Positions 50,703-62,383 are shown, counted from the stretch's first letter. The stretch: 64,000 bases of DNA from Desulfoluna spongiiphila (GCF_900101345.1 NZ_FMUX01000018.1:1-64000), one strand, 5' to 3'. The notes: a model not told the origin generated them from the sequence alone. Numbers and translations are program-made.

Positions 50703-51521
50703 CTATTTGTCGTTTCCGAAGCGCCCCACCGATCCCACAAGGTTGACGAGTCGCTCCCAGAGGCTTTTTTTATACGTCACTTTCAGATAGAGGTTCCCGG
50801 AGCCCCCGCTCCCTTTGCCCTCTTTCCCCATACCGGTGAGACGAATCCTCTGTCCTTCCCGAACGCCGGGGGGAATCTTCACCACCAGTTTCTTTCCCCG
50901 GGCCTTGTGAAAATAGGCAAAGGGTCCGCCGGACGCTGCCAGCGATTTTTCAATGGTGATGGTGTCCATGACATCCCCACCCTTTTTGGCGCCCTTTGAA
51001 AGAAGGGAACCCAACAAGGACGCGGCCTGTCCGCCTAAAAATCCGCCACCGGCCCCCTGATCCCCCACGCTCCGGCGGTCTCCCCCGCCCGATGACCTGA
51101 AGAATGAGCCCTTCATGAAAAAGCCGGGCCGCGACACATGGAAGGATTTCCAGCCGCTGCCGTAAAACTCCTTGAAGATGGCGTCACCCCCCCGGAATCC
51201 GAAATCCTTGGCCAGTTCCTCGAAAATGGCATGGATATCCGTCCCCTTGAAGATGTCCTGATCGGTGTAGTCCTGGCGGAAACGATGGGTGGCACCTGCG
51301 CCGAAGGAGTTCTTCATGGCGTCGTAGTTGCGCCTCTTATCCGGATCGGAGAGCACGGCGTAGGCTTCGTTGACAGCCTTCATCTTTTCCGCGGCCTCGG
51401 GGTTGTTCCGGTTGCGGTCGGGATGATGAATCAACGCGAGCTTTCGGTAGGCGTCGCGGATGGTGGTCGCGTCGGCGTCCTTGGAGACGTCGAGAGTGGC
51501 GTAGTAATCGGTCTGTTCCAT
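50703..51521 (-). CDS. J-domain protein with DnaJ C-terminal domain
   Basis: 272 residues from the ATG at 51521 (MEQTDYYATL). The J domain has HPD in IHHPDRNRNN. A glycine-rich middle with GGGFLGGQAAS follows, then only one C-terminal DnaJ beta-domain (KKLVVKIPPGVREGQRIRLTGMGKEG) near the end. It differs from the CbpA-like protein at 16.8 kb, which has two. It is probably a specialised DnaK partner and is encoded 22 bp after a membrane protein gene, perhaps acting with it. Confidence 0.87.
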   Translation of the reverse strand: MEQTDYYATLDVSKDADATTIRDAYRKLALIHHPDRNRNNPEAAEKMKAVNEAYAVLSDPDKRRNYDAMKNSFGAGATHRFRQDYTDQDIFKGTDIHAIFEELAKDFGFRGGDAIFKEFYGSGWKSFHVSRPGFFMKGSFFRSSGGGDRRSVGDQGAGGGFLGGQAASLLGSLLSKGAKKGGDVMDTITIEKSLAASGGPFAYFHKARGKKLVVKIPPGVREGQRIRLTGMGKEGKGSGGSGNLYLKVTYKKSLWERLVNLVGSVGRFGNDK

Positions 51522-51543
51522 GAACCTGCTTATGAAAATTGTC

Positions 51544-52308
51544 TTATTGGGAGATACGCTCTTCCACGTCCTTGAACTCCGGAAGCAGCTTCTCTTCGAT
51601 GATATCGCCTTCAATCTGCTTGAGGCTCTCGTCGGTCACCAGCACCTTGCCCTCTTCGTTGATCACCGTGTTGTTGTCCAGGATAATCAGCCCGGTCTTC
51701 TCCATCACCCGGTTGCGGTAGTTCCATCGCTGCTCCATCTGGTACTTCTGGAGCTTGAATTTCCAGAAGAGCCAGAAGAGAAGAAAAATAAGGGTCCCCG
51801 CCACAAGGGCGCCCAGGCCGATGAAAAGGTAGTAAGCGGTGCGCTCCCCCACATGGCCGATGGTGGCCAGGATCACGTCAAGCTTGTAGAGCACCACCGA
51901 CCCCAGCCCGAGGATGAAGATGCCCGCCAATGCAGGGAGTTGGTGAATCACGGAGATAAAGCTCTGGAAGGTTCGCCCCAGGTTCCCTCGCCCGCGGCCC
52001 TCCTCTTCGCCGTCCGCCCCCTCTTCCGGTTCGATGTCCGGGGCGTTACCGAAGAGATAAAAATTGAAGCCGATGACCACAAGACCGATGAGGAAAACCA
52101 TCACAAGAGGGGCGATAAAGGAGACGAAGAAGTATTGTTTCCAGGGGAAGGGGCCGCTTTCCGGGCCGATGGAGCCGATGAAATGGGCCACAAAGATGAC
52201 GAACTCAATACCCGAAAGAAGAATAAAAAAGGTATTGAAATACTCTTTTATTTCTTCCGCATCAAAGAGTGAGGCCACCCCGATGCGGTTTCTGTTTTCT
52301 GATTCCAT
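51544..52308 (-). CDS. Membrane protein of unknown function, four helices
   Basis: 254 residues with four predicted transmembrane helices in pairs (about 25-45, 62-88, 125-145, 160-185), separated by an acidic cytosolic loop EPEEGADGEEEG. The 70-residue C-terminal soluble tail begins KFKLQKYQMEQRWNYRNR. I do not recognise the family. It is immediately upstream of the J-domain gene on the same strand, so the two are probably cotranscribed. Confidence 0.75.
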   Translation of the reverse strand: MESENRNRIGVASLFDAEEIKEYFNTFFILLSGIEFVIFVAHFIGSIGPESGPFPWKQYFFVSFIAPLVMVFLIGLVVIGFNFYLFGNAPDIEPEEGADGEEEGRGRGNLGRTFQSFISVIHQLPALAGIFILGLGSVVLYKLDVILATIGHVGERTAYYLFIGLGALVAGTLIFLLFWLFWKFKLQKYQMEQRWNYRNRVMEKTGLIILDNNTVINEEGKVLVTDESLKQIEGDIIEEKLLPEFKDVEERISQ

Positions 52309-52784
52309 GTCAACAACCCCGTGGTTCTAAGCGCCAATAATGATGCGTTTGTGATATGCCGACGTGAAATAGCGCCTCGCACCACCCTACGCCTTACCTG
52401 TTACAGCCCCTCTCGACGACAGAGGGGAAATGGCTTGATCCATGAGTCTGCGAGGCCATTAATAAAGGGCTCCCCAGTCAGTCCGGGAGCGGTGTTGCCA
52501 TACCCTGGGCGGGTTGCTGCGCACTCGCGATGCATGATCCATGGCGGAGCGTTTTCTGCCTTTCTGCGTCCCTCCGCCCCCAATACCAAGCCGTTCATGA
52601 TACTGAAACAGCCCTGACTTGTCAATCCGCAGAGGCCCTCGGCTGCGGGGATCCCCGCCCTGTTTCAGGAGGTTAGGGGAACCGCACGGGCCCCTCATTG
52701 GGAGCCATATGGTATAAAGTATACCACGGCCTGCCCTGCAAGGCCCGGTTTTTCATCCCCACCGACGGCACCCGGTCAAAGGTG
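52309..52784. other. Gene-free region upstream of the membrane protein gene
   Basis: About 475 bp with no plausible gene: frames here are short and antisense pairs look alike. It contains a small palindrome TGGTATA-AAG-TATACCA (52710-52726). It should carry the promoter of the membrane protein/J-domain pair, but none stands out. Confidence 0.5.
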
Positions 52785-53047
52785 CCTCCGGCGGCCCTGC
52801 CGGGGGCTAAACTTTTAAAAAGTTTAGTAAACAGGTTTTAAAAAACAGACTCAGGTCAACCTAAATCAAAGGCGAGTGTGATTTTCCCCGGGGAACGAGA
52901 GACAAAGCTTGTGACAACGCCTGTATAGTCAAAAGCTTTGGTGGTGGGCGTAGCCACGACGAATGCCCCTGCAATTTGGCCTGAGGAACGAAGGACAAAT
53001 CGCAGGGGCTATATGCTTTCGAGGTGGCTCACCTCGCCGCCGGAGGC
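52785..53047 (-). repeat. Modular hairpin repeat, copy R10 (double)
   Basis: Minus orientation, 263 bp, with perfect ends at 52785-52796 and 53036-53047. It has the standard right module and the GAGGTG-AGC-CACCTC left module but two central parts: a decayed one near 52870-52930 and a well-paired one near 52957-53010 whose stem is GCCCCTGC/GCAGGGGC with loop TTCGTTCCTCA. It may be a fusion of two copies. It lies 50 bp after the uvrA stop. Confidence 0.88.
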
Positions 53048-53096
53048 ATGTTTTTGTTTTTTCATACACGTTGATCATGGAAGGCTGTATGACGCC

Positions 53097-56003
<2,907 letters not shown>

Positions 56004-56041
56004 CTGTCACCACCTTCCAACTGTAAAACAGCAAAAAACCA

Positions 56042-56141
56042 GCCTCCGGCGGCGAGGTGTGCCACCTCGAAAGCGGGTTACGAATGCTCCCGGCCTTCGT
56101 TCCTCAGGCCGATCACATTCGCTGACGGGCTATGCCCGTGG
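56042..56141 (+). repeat. Modular hairpin repeat, copy R11
   Basis: The left end GCCTCCGGCGGC (56042-56053) and left module GAGGTG-TGC-CACCTC are followed by outer stem CGAATG/CATTCG, inner stem CGGCCT/AGGCCG and loop TCGTTCCTC. The right part is the alternative module ACGGGC-TAT-GCCCGT (56125-56139) instead of the usual one. It lies just upstream of uvrA. Confidence 0.9.
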
Positions 56142-56409
56142 CATAGGCTTAAGGATATCTGTATCCTGTCTTTTCACTGGTGTTTTCAAACCAAAAACAA
56201 AGGGGTCTCACGATGCGCAACGCATCCTGAAACCCCTACAATGTGGTACCTGAACCGGCACTTGTCAAGGCGATTAGCCTGACAAACAACCGCTACGTTT
56301 TTCGTGCATTGCCAGCCCCTTGTGCACCAGGGCCCGAGGCTCATCGTTCACACTTCCCAAAAATAATCCTGCCGAAAACCGAAATCCGGCCTGCACGAAG
56401 GGTATTCCA

Positions 56410-56544
56410 TCACGAATCCTCCCCATAACCGCTCAGCTCTTCACGGATCACCTCACGAAGCCGAGACTCCGTCAACGGGGCATCGGCGAGGGACAGCTCT
56501 CGTCTCAAGGCCTCGTTGATAAGGCTCTGATACCCCAGGTTCAG
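56410..56544 (-). pseudogene. Broken antitoxin-like gene (C-terminal remnant)
   Basis: The last 44 codons of a frame reading LNLGYQSLINEALRREL... and ending GYGEDS with TGA. G-Y-Q-S-L-I-N-E-A-L-R is the characteristic C-terminal helix of ribbon-helix-helix antitoxins of the BrnA/COG5304 group. Just upstream the frame runs into hairpin repeat R12 and then a stop, with no usable start, so the N-terminal half is gone. No complete toxin gene is visible nearby. Confidence 0.65.
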
Positions 56545-56604
56545 GAATGTTCCTGGGCCTTCGTTCCTCAGGCCCCCTCACATTCCCTGACGGGCTTCGC
56601 CCGT
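56533..56604 (+). repeat. Modular hairpin repeat, copy R12 (left module missing)
   Basis: Begins in CCCCAGGTT and has the stem GGAATGT/ACATTCC with inner GGGCCT/AGGCCC, the loop TCGTTCCTC and the alternative right module ACGGGC-TTC-GCCCGT (56590-56604). It abuts the antitoxin remnant. Confidence 0.88.
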
Positions 56605-56712
56605 GAATAAGAAATTTTTCCCTTATTGAAGCGGATGATGGGCACTTTTTTTAAGGGTGATCAATGCTCATGCATAAAAAATCCTTCGTCATATGACGCC
56701 ACACCGCTGATC

Positions 56713-56814
56713 ACGGGCGTAGCCCGTCAGCAAAAGCACCGTCCCTGAGGTACGAAGGGACGGTGCTTTTGCGAACCTGGGGTGCAGGGGATTTATCCCC
56801 TGCCCGCCGGAGGC
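56713..56814 (-). repeat. Modular hairpin repeat, copy R12b
   Basis: Minus orientation. A perfect 17-bp stem (56730-56746 with 56756-56772), GCAAAAGCACC/GGTGCTTTTGC in its outer part, carries the loop TCGTACCTC. The alternative module ACGGGC-TAC-GCCCGT lies on one side, and GCAGGGGAT...ATCCCCTGC plus the end CCCGCCGGAGGC on the other. It ends 7 bp from the metH stop codon. Confidence 0.92.
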
Positions 56815-56820
56815 ATGCTT

Positions 56821-59800
56821 TTAAAAATACTTCACCTCCGGGTGAAAGCAGACGATGGCCGCGGTGGAGCTGGTGGGGTAGAAGCCGCCGGCGTCGGTGA
56901 GAACGGCCCCCAGGCTTTCGCCACCCAGCAGGTCGAAGATCTGGCGGTTGGCTTCGATGTTCACCCCGGGGTAGCCGGGGCTGAAGCGCTTGCCGTTGCC
57001 GTTGGAAAAACCAGCCATCTTCTTGATCCGCTCGTTGAGCAGGGCAGCGAAGTCTTCGGCCACGCGGTCGGCCACCCCCTGGAGGAGGTGGGCGGAGGCG
57101 GACTCGTTGGCTTCCTGGAAAGCGTTCACCTGGGAGGCCGAGGCCTGTCCGGCGGTGGCCATCTGGAACCCCACCACATCGGTGACGCCATCCCCCACGG
57201 GACGGAAGTAGCGAGCCAGGCTCACCTGCTTGCCGTCAACCGCCATGGGAGGCATGGGGATACGGCAGAGCTCCACGTCGTGGGCATCGGGATCATAAAC
57301 AATAAGGTCGTCCCCGTCGCTGTTGCAGGGGTAGAGGGCCACGCGTCCCCTGGGAACCACCCAGCCGTTCTCACCGGCGTCCTTGATCCAGATATCAATC
57401 TCGGCGTCGGCGGCCTCGTCTGTGAGTCCCCGCTCCAGACGCTTGCTTCGGCTCCCTTCGCGCCAGTTCAGGGCCAACAGGGATTTCCGGTTGAGGGGGA
57501 TGTCCTCCACCCGAGGCGAAAAGGTGATGGTGCCGTGGCAGATGGAGTCGCTGAGCCCTTCAAAGGAGATACCGAGGGCGGGAAGCTCCTCGGGGGAGGC
57601 TTTGGGCTTGCCGCCCATGGCGGCTTTCAGGGCCTCGCCGTTGGCCTCGATAAAGGCATGGCGATCGTCGGAGCAGAGGTGCTCCATGACGTTGACGCAG
57701 GTCATGGAGGAGTCGCAGTAGAAGACGTCTTTCCTCATGGTCTCCGGGTTCTCGTCCCCTGCCATGGCCACGGAGGCCGCGTGCTTCATGTTCACGGGCG
57801 CGCCCCCGATGAGGAGGGGAAGATCCAGCCCCTCTTCCTTTGCCATGGCAGCCACGGTGATCATGTGGCCGGCGGTCTGGACCAGAAGGGAGCTCATGCC
57901 GATGGCGTCGGCGTTCTCCCGCCTGGCCGTCTCAATGAAGTCTGCCAGGGGCACCTGAACACCCAGGTCGATGACCCGGTAGCCATAGTTTTCCAGGAGA
58001 GTCCGGGTCAGGTCCTTGCCGATGCTGTGGACATCCTGGAACACCGTGCCCAGCACCAGGGTGCCCTTGTAAGACACAGCGCCCCCTTCGGAGGTACCGA
58101 GGACCGCTTCGATGTAGTTCATCACCTGCTTCATAACGTCGGCTGACTTGAGCAGGTGCGGCAGGGAGACCTCTCCACGGGCAAACCGCGCCCCCAGCTC
58201 CTCCATGGCCGCCATGAGGTGGCCGGAGATGAAATCGATGGGCTCGATGGTTTTCAAGGCTTCGGAGGCCTGGAGTACCACGGCGTCCTTGTAGGCAAAC
58301 TCGGCTCCCCGAACCATGAGGGTTCCGGGGCGTGCTTCGCGAACCCCATCCTTGATGCGCTCGCACACCGCTTCATCGGCGGGCAGGTCGTCGTAGTTCT
58401 TCTTCTTCACCTTCCGCAGGCCGCTCTTGGCCTCGGCCACCTCTTCCAGGTCGGCATAGGCATCCATGTCCCGCTTGAGGATAATGGCAAGGGCCAGCTC
58501 GTAATCCTTGGCGTCGATGCTCTCCACGGGCACGTAGTGGTTGGGGTTGACGATGGCCGCATCCAGGCCGAGTTTTTTGCCTTCGTCCAGGAACACCGAG
58601 GTCAGCACCATACGCATGTAGGGCTTTTTCGCCAGGCCGTTGGTGAGGTTGCTCACCCCGATGGTGGTCTTGAGGCCAGGGGCCAGGGCCTTGATCTTGG
58701 GAATGGCGTTCAAAGACTCCATGGCAAAGTTGAGCCCCTCTTCGGACTCGGAGCCGATGGGAAAGGCGTTGATATCCACAAAAAGCTGGCGGGGGGCGAT
58801 GCCGTATGTGCCGCAAACATCCGTCATGGCCTTGGCGATACGCACCTTCTCATCCGCCTTCTGGGCCGGGCCGGTGTCGTCGGCGCAGAGCCCGATGTAC
58901 AGGGGCGAATGAAAGGCCGTGGTCTTCAAGATAACCTCGGCCTTGCTGATGCCGCCTTCCACGCTCTCCATGGAGATGGAGTTGATCAAGGGACGTCCCG
59001 GGTAGGCCTTTACCCCTTCTGCCAGGGCCTCGGGGTCAAAGGAATCGATGCTCATGACGCCACGGAAGTCGCCTGTCATGGCCTGAATCACCTCGGGCAG
59101 AACCTTGGGGGTGGACACCACGTTGGAGTCCATGCAAACGTCAAGAACCGAGGTGCCCAGGTCTTCGATCTGCTCGCGCACCACCTCGGCCAGGGCATCC
59201 ACATCCATGGGCCCCTCGCTCTCCACGGCGTCCCGCACCTTCTTGGAACCGCGCACGTTGAGCCGTTCGCCGATGCGCAGAAAGGAGCCCTCCTCGATGA
59301 CCACGCTGTCCTGGGGCCCGGAAAGACGCAAAAGCCCGTCGGGCTCTCGCCTGGCCGGGGCCACACCCTTAAGGCGCTGGGAGACCGCCCGGATATGATC
59401 CGGACCGGTGCCGCAGCATCCCCCCACCATGTTCACCCCGTACTGGGTAACGAATTTTTCCAGCTGGTCGGCAAAGAGATCGGGCCCCAGCTTGTAAACC
59501 GTACGGCCGAATTCGGACTCAGGCATGCCCGCGTTGGGAAGCACGGAGATGGGAATATCCTGGGTCTCGGACAGCTTCTTGATGGTGGGTTCCATGAGGT
59601 CCGGCCCGATGGAGCAGTTGATGCCGAACATATCCACACCGCAGGCGGCCAGGGTGGTGGAGGCCGCCACGATGTCCGTGTTGAAAATCTGCATGCGTGA
59701 ATACTCGTTCACCGTGACCTGTGCCATGAGGGGCAGGCGAACGCCCTTGGCATCCATGGCCTTCTTCGCCCCGCTCACGGCGGCCTTCAGCTCCAGGATG

Positions 59801-60390
59801 TCCTGCTGGGTCTCCAGCAGGAGGATATCCACCCCGCCGTCCACGAGGGCCGTCACCTGATGAAAAAAGTTCTCTTCAATGAGCTCCCAGGTACCCCGCT
59901 TCAGATCGGCGTCCGTGGGAGAAAGCACGTAGTTGGAGGGTCCGATGGATCCCACCACATACAAGGGGCGGCCGTCGTAATCGGCATCTGCCTTGTGGGC
60001 GTCCACCGCCCGCCGCGCAATGGCAGTCGCCGCCAGGCTCATCTCCCGGGCCATCTCATGGGAGGAGAGGGAAGCAAGGTCCACGCCCTCGGGCACGCCC
60101 CGGAAGGCCGCGGTGTCAAGGTCCTTGAAGTCATACTCCTCAAGGCGCAGGGCGCTGGCCCCGAAGGTGTTGGTCTCGATGGCATGGGCCCCTGCCCGCA
60201 GGTACTGCAGGTGGATGTCCATTAAATCGTCGGGACGGGAAAAGCTGAGCAGGTCGCTCAGCATCAGGTAAGACTCCCCCCCGAAATCCGCAGGGGTCAG
60301 GCCCAGCTGCTGGATCATGGTCCCCATGGCCCCGTCCAGAAACACCACGTTGTCCTTCACATAACTCAGAAATTCTTCGCGCTTCGTCAT
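56821..60390 (-). CDS. metH: Cobalamin-dependent methionine synthase
   Basis: About 1189 residues from the ATG at 60390 (MTKREEFLSYVKDNVVFLDGAMGTMIQQLG). Four modules are in order: homocysteine-binding barrel (zinc Cys pair GGCCGTGPDHIRA), pterin-binding barrel (GERLNVRGSKK ... SIDSFD), cobalamin domain (lower-ligand motif DVHSIGKDL), and the activation domain with SAM-binding residues near the C-terminus. It makes methionine from homocysteine and methyltetrahydrofolate. Upstream frame extension to 60717 crosses a hairpin repeat and is not protein-like. The SahR-like regulator gene lies next upstream. Confidence 0.96.
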   Translation of the reverse strand: MTKREEFLSYVKDNVVFLDGAMGTMIQQLGLTPADFGGESYLMLSDLLSFSRPDDLMDIHLQYLRAGAHAIETNTFGASALRLEEYDFKDLDTAAFRGVPEGVDLASLSSHEMAREMSLAATAIARRAVDAHKADADYDGRPLYVVGSIGPSNYVLSPTDADLKRGTWELIEENFFHQVTALVDGGVDILLLETQQDILELKAAVSGAKKAMDAKGVRLPLMAQVTVNEYSRMQIFNTDIVAASTTLAACGVDMFGINCSIGPDLMEPTIKKLSETQDIPISVLPNAGMPESEFGRTVYKLGPDLFADQLEKFVTQYGVNMVGGCCGTGPDHIRAVSQRLKGVAPARREPDGLLRLSGPQDSVVIEEGSFLRIGERLNVRGSKKVRDAVESEGPMDVDALAEVVREQIEDLGTSVLDVCMDSNVVSTPKVLPEVIQAMTGDFRGVMSIDSFDPEALAEGVKAYPGRPLINSISMESVEGGISKAEVILKTTAFHSPLYIGLCADDTGPAQKADEKVRIAKAMTDVCGTYGIAPRQLFVDINAFPIGSESEEGLNFAMESLNAIPKIKALAPGLKTTIGVSNLTNGLAKKPYMRMVLTSVFLDEGKKLGLDAAIVNPNHYVPVESIDAKDYELALAIILKRDMDAYADLEEVAEAKSGLRKVKKKNYDDLPADEAVCERIKDGVREARPGTLMVRGAEFAYKDAVVLQASEALKTIEPIDFISGHLMAAMEELGARFARGEVSLPHLLKSADVMKQVMNYIEAVLGTSEGGAVSYKGTLVLGTVFQDVHSIGKDLTRTLLENYGYRVIDLGVQVPLADFIETARRENADAIGMSSLLVQTAGHMITVAAMAKEEGLDLPLLIGGAPVNMKHAASVAMAGDENPETMRKDVFYCDSSMTCVNVMEHLCSDDRHAFIEANGEALKAAMGGKPKASPEELPALGISFEGLSDSICHGTITFSPRVEDIPLNRKSLLALNWREGSRSKRLERGLTDEAADAEIDIWIKDAGENGWVVPRGRVALYPCNSDGDDLIVYDPDAHDVELCRIPMPPMAVDGKQVSLARYFRPVGDGVTDVVGFQMATAGQASASQVNAFQEANESASAHLLQGVADRVAEDFAALLNERIKKMAGFSNGNGKRFSPGYPGVNIEANRQIFDLLGGESLGAVLTDAGGFYPTSSTAAIVCFHPEVKYF

Positions 60391-60445
60391 CTTCAATCGC
60401 ACCTTCATATATAATATCGTATCAATAAAAACCGAAAAAGCCTTT

Positions 60446-60546
60446 GCCTCCGGCGGCCAGGGGATGATCCCCTGGACCCCAGGTTGCGAATGCTCCGAGC
60501 CCTCGTTCCTCGGGCTTGTCGCATTCGCTAACGGGCTGCGCCCGTG
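60446..60546 (+). repeat. Modular hairpin repeat, copy R13
   Basis: The left end GCCTCCGGCGGC (60446-60457) is followed by CAGGGGATGATCCCCTG, the stem GCGAATG/CATTCGC with inner GAGCCC/GGGCTT, the loop TCGTTCCTC and the alternative right module ACGGGC-TGC-GCCCGT. It lies about 55 bp upstream of the metH start. Confidence 0.9.
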
Positions 60547-60660
60547 GAAAAATTCAGGCCTCACAGGCGGTAAAACCCCATTCAATGCGATGAGCTCCGC
60601 ATCGTGTTTTCTGTAGAATGAAACGGGCGTCTCCTGCAAAGACGGTTGCTGGATTTTACC

Positions 60661-60752
60661 CGTCGCGCGAATGCCTCGAAGACGCCTGAATAACGAAAGT
60701 CTCCATGCATTCGCCATAGGGTTTCAAGGTGCCCCCACCTTGCCGCCGGAGG
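60661..60752 (-). repeat. Diverged modular hairpin repeat, copy R13b
   Basis: Minus orientation. The end is ACCTCCGGCGGC, then AAGGTG/CACCTT with a changed loop, the 8-bp stem GCGAATGC/GCATTCGC and a diverged loop TTCGTTATTC. It is paired with R13 in opposite orientation, as R12 is with R12b. It ends 22 bp past the stop of the ArsR-methyltransferase gene. Confidence 0.75.
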
Positions 60753-60774
60753 TACGTCTTTTTCCCTTCCCCAC

Positions 60775-61692
60775 TCACTCCCACACCGCGCAGGCTTGGA
60801 CGGCTCGGAAGCGTTCGCCCCGTGAGGGGGGAAGGGTCTCCAGGGAGGTGATCCGGAAACCGGCCTGTTCCATCATGGACTCAAGGTCGGTGGCGGCGAA
60901 TCCCAGGTGGAGGTGACCCAGCTTGTCTGTGACCCAGGCCTCGTCGTGGGGCAGAAGCTCCATGAGGATCAGGCGCCCCCCGGCCTTGAGGAGCCGTGCG
61001 GCCACCCGGAGGCCCACCATGGGGTCGGGCAGGTGATGGAGGGTCTGGGAAAGGACAGCCACGTCGCAGCAGCTGTCCGGCATGTCGAGGGTCGTCATGT
61101 CTCCTTCCACGAATCGCACATTGGTGAGCCCCACCCGCTCGGCGTGGGCGCGGGCCGCGGAGAGGGCCGGACCGCTGATATCCACCCCCACCACCTCATC
61201 ACAGGCCCGGGCCAGCTCCGCGGTAAGAATCCCGCCGCCGCACCCCAGGTCCACGGCCCGTTTCATGGAAGGCAACAGGGTCATGATCATGCGGGACCAG
61301 GCGTGCCAGGACTCTCCGGGGGCCAGGAGCCGTTCGTGAAGTCCGGGGGTGTCGCCCTCCCGTGATTCCAGCACATCAGCAAGGCGCACCAGGTCGTGGC
61401 GATTGTCCTCGGTGCTGCGAACCCGGTCCATGAGCAGGACCCAGAGGGGGCGCCCCTCTTCCGGCACCTCAGCCTCTTCCGAAAGGCGGTAGAAAGTCTT
61501 CAGCCCTTCCCGGCGCTCCCGCACCAGCCCGGCTTTCTTGAGGGTCCCCACCTGCTTGGACACCCCGGACTGGGCCAGCCCGAGGATGGTGGTCAGCTCC
61601 GTCACGTTCAAAGGGGTCTCCGAAAGGAGACGCAGCACACGAAGCCGGGTCTCATCGGCCACAATCCGCAACAGGGAAGCCATCTCTTTCAT
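60775..61692 (-). CDS. sahR: ArsR-family regulator fused to SAM-dependent methyltransferase, SahR-like
   Basis: 305 residues. The N-terminal ArsR winged HTH (about 1-85: ADETRLRVLRLLSETPLNVTELTTILGLAQSGVSKQVGTLKKAGLV) lacks the metal-binding Cys set of SmtB/ArsR. The C-terminal methyltransferase fold has AVDLGCGGGILTAELA and VVGVDISGPAL. SahR proteins in Proteobacteria have this architecture, sense S-adenosylhomocysteine and control methionine-cycle genes. Position directly upstream of metH supports this. GGAGG lies 6 nt before the ATG. Confidence 0.8.
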   Translation of the reverse strand: MKEMASLLRIVADETRLRVLRLLSETPLNVTELTTILGLAQSGVSKQVGTLKKAGLVRERREGLKTFYRLSEEAEVPEEGRPLWVLLMDRVRSTEDNRHDLVRLADVLESREGDTPGLHERLLAPGESWHAWSRMIMTLLPSMKRAVDLGCGGGILTAELARACDEVVGVDISGPALSAARAHAERVGLTNVRFVEGDMTTLDMPDSCCDVAVLSQTLHHLPDPMVGLRVAARLLKAGGRLILMELLPHDEAWVTDKLGHLHLGFAATDLESMMEQAGFRITSLETLPPSRGERFRAVQACAVWE

Positions 61693-61715
61693 CTGTTTCC
61701 TCCGTTGTCAGTTAA

Positions 61716-61741
61716 TATCACCGCATTCGAATACAGTGATA
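61716..61741. promoter_or_regulatory. 26-bp dyad upstream of the sahR-like gene
   Basis: TATCAC (61716-61721) and GTGATA (61736-61741) flank the palindrome ATTCGAAT (61725-61732), symmetric apart from part of the 3-bp spacers. It lies 24 bp upstream of the ATG, a good place for autoregulation by an ArsR-type dimer. A related half-site TATCAATA occurs about 30 bp before the metH start. Confidence 0.55.
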
Positions 61742-61782
61742 AAACCTTTTTTGTCAATGATTTTCGTATCTATTCAGTTTAT

Positions 61783-61952
61783 GCCTCCGGCGGCCCTGCC
61801 GGGGGCTAAACTTTTAAAAAGTTTAACAAATAGGTTTTAAAAACAGATTCACTCAAGCCTTGGTCAAAGGCGAATGTGATTTTACCCGAGGAACGAGGGG
61901 AAAAGCGCATCCGAACCCTGCTTTCAAGGTGGCACACCTTGCCGCCGGAGGC
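61783..61952 (-). repeat. Modular hairpin repeat, copy R15
   Basis: Minus orientation with perfect ends GCCTCCGGCGGC (61783-61794) and GCCGCCGGAGGC (61941-61952). It has the standard right module, the AAGGTG-TGC-CACCTT left module, loop TCGTTCCTC and a stem CGGATG/CATTCG in which one pair is a G-U wobble. It lies between the divergent sahR-like and DUF503 genes. Confidence 0.92.
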
Positions 61953-62066
61953 TGCTTTTTAGACGCTGAACAGCTACGATTTTTCTTGGGGAGAGGACTT
62001 CGGATATGGTACCCAATACGCTGAAAAGAAGAAGTAAAACGCAACGCACACCCAAGGGAGGCCGCC

Positions 62067-62354
62067 ATGGTTGTCGGCGTACTGAAACTGCGTTTTCGCC
62101 TGTTCGGGGTTGCCAGCCTCAAGGAGAAACGAAAGGTCGTCAAGGGAATTATCGGCCGCATCCAGACCCACTTTCAGGCCGCCGCCGCAGAGACGGATTT
62201 AAACGATCTCCATCAGAGCGCCGAAGTGGGCGTCACCATCGTGGGCAATGACGCCCGCCTGATCAACTCGCGGCTGGACAAGATCGTGGATGCGGTGGAA
62301 GCCTGGGGGCTGGCCGTCATCACGGAGTCGGAGATGGAGATTATTCACCTGTAA
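62067..62354 (+). CDS. DUF503 (YlxP-like) protein
   Basis: 95 residues, normal for DUF503: MVVGVLKLRFRLFGVASLKEKRKVVKGIIGRI at the N-terminus and the family pattern VGVTIVGNDARLINSRLDKIVDAVE. It is often found in nusA-infB-rbfA operons and thought to be ribosome-associated, but here it stands alone. GGGAGG lies just before the ATG. Confidence 0.9.
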   Translation: MVVGVLKLRFRLFGVASLKEKRKVVKGIIGRIQTHFQAAAAETDLNDLHQSAEVGVTIVGNDARLINSRLDKIVDAVEAWGLAVITESEMEIIHL

Positions 62355-62383
62355 AAGGTATCGTTCAGCTTGCCTCCGGCACA

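Noticed and set aside
56320..56610. 96-codon plus-strand frame near the antitoxin remnant
   Set aside because: It is the antisense of the antitoxin remnant and then runs through the hairpin repeat.
56782..59700. Two long plus-strand frames (454 and 514 codons)
   Set aside because: Both are antisense to metH, whose domain motifs are continuous on the minus strand.
60391..60445. SAM or cobalamin riboswitch before metH
   Set aside because: The gap before the hairpin repeat is only about 55 bp, and I see no riboswitch core motifs in it.
60391..60717. N-terminal extension of MetH
   Set aside because: The extension translates a hairpin repeat (R13), while the MetH family N-terminus starts at 60390.
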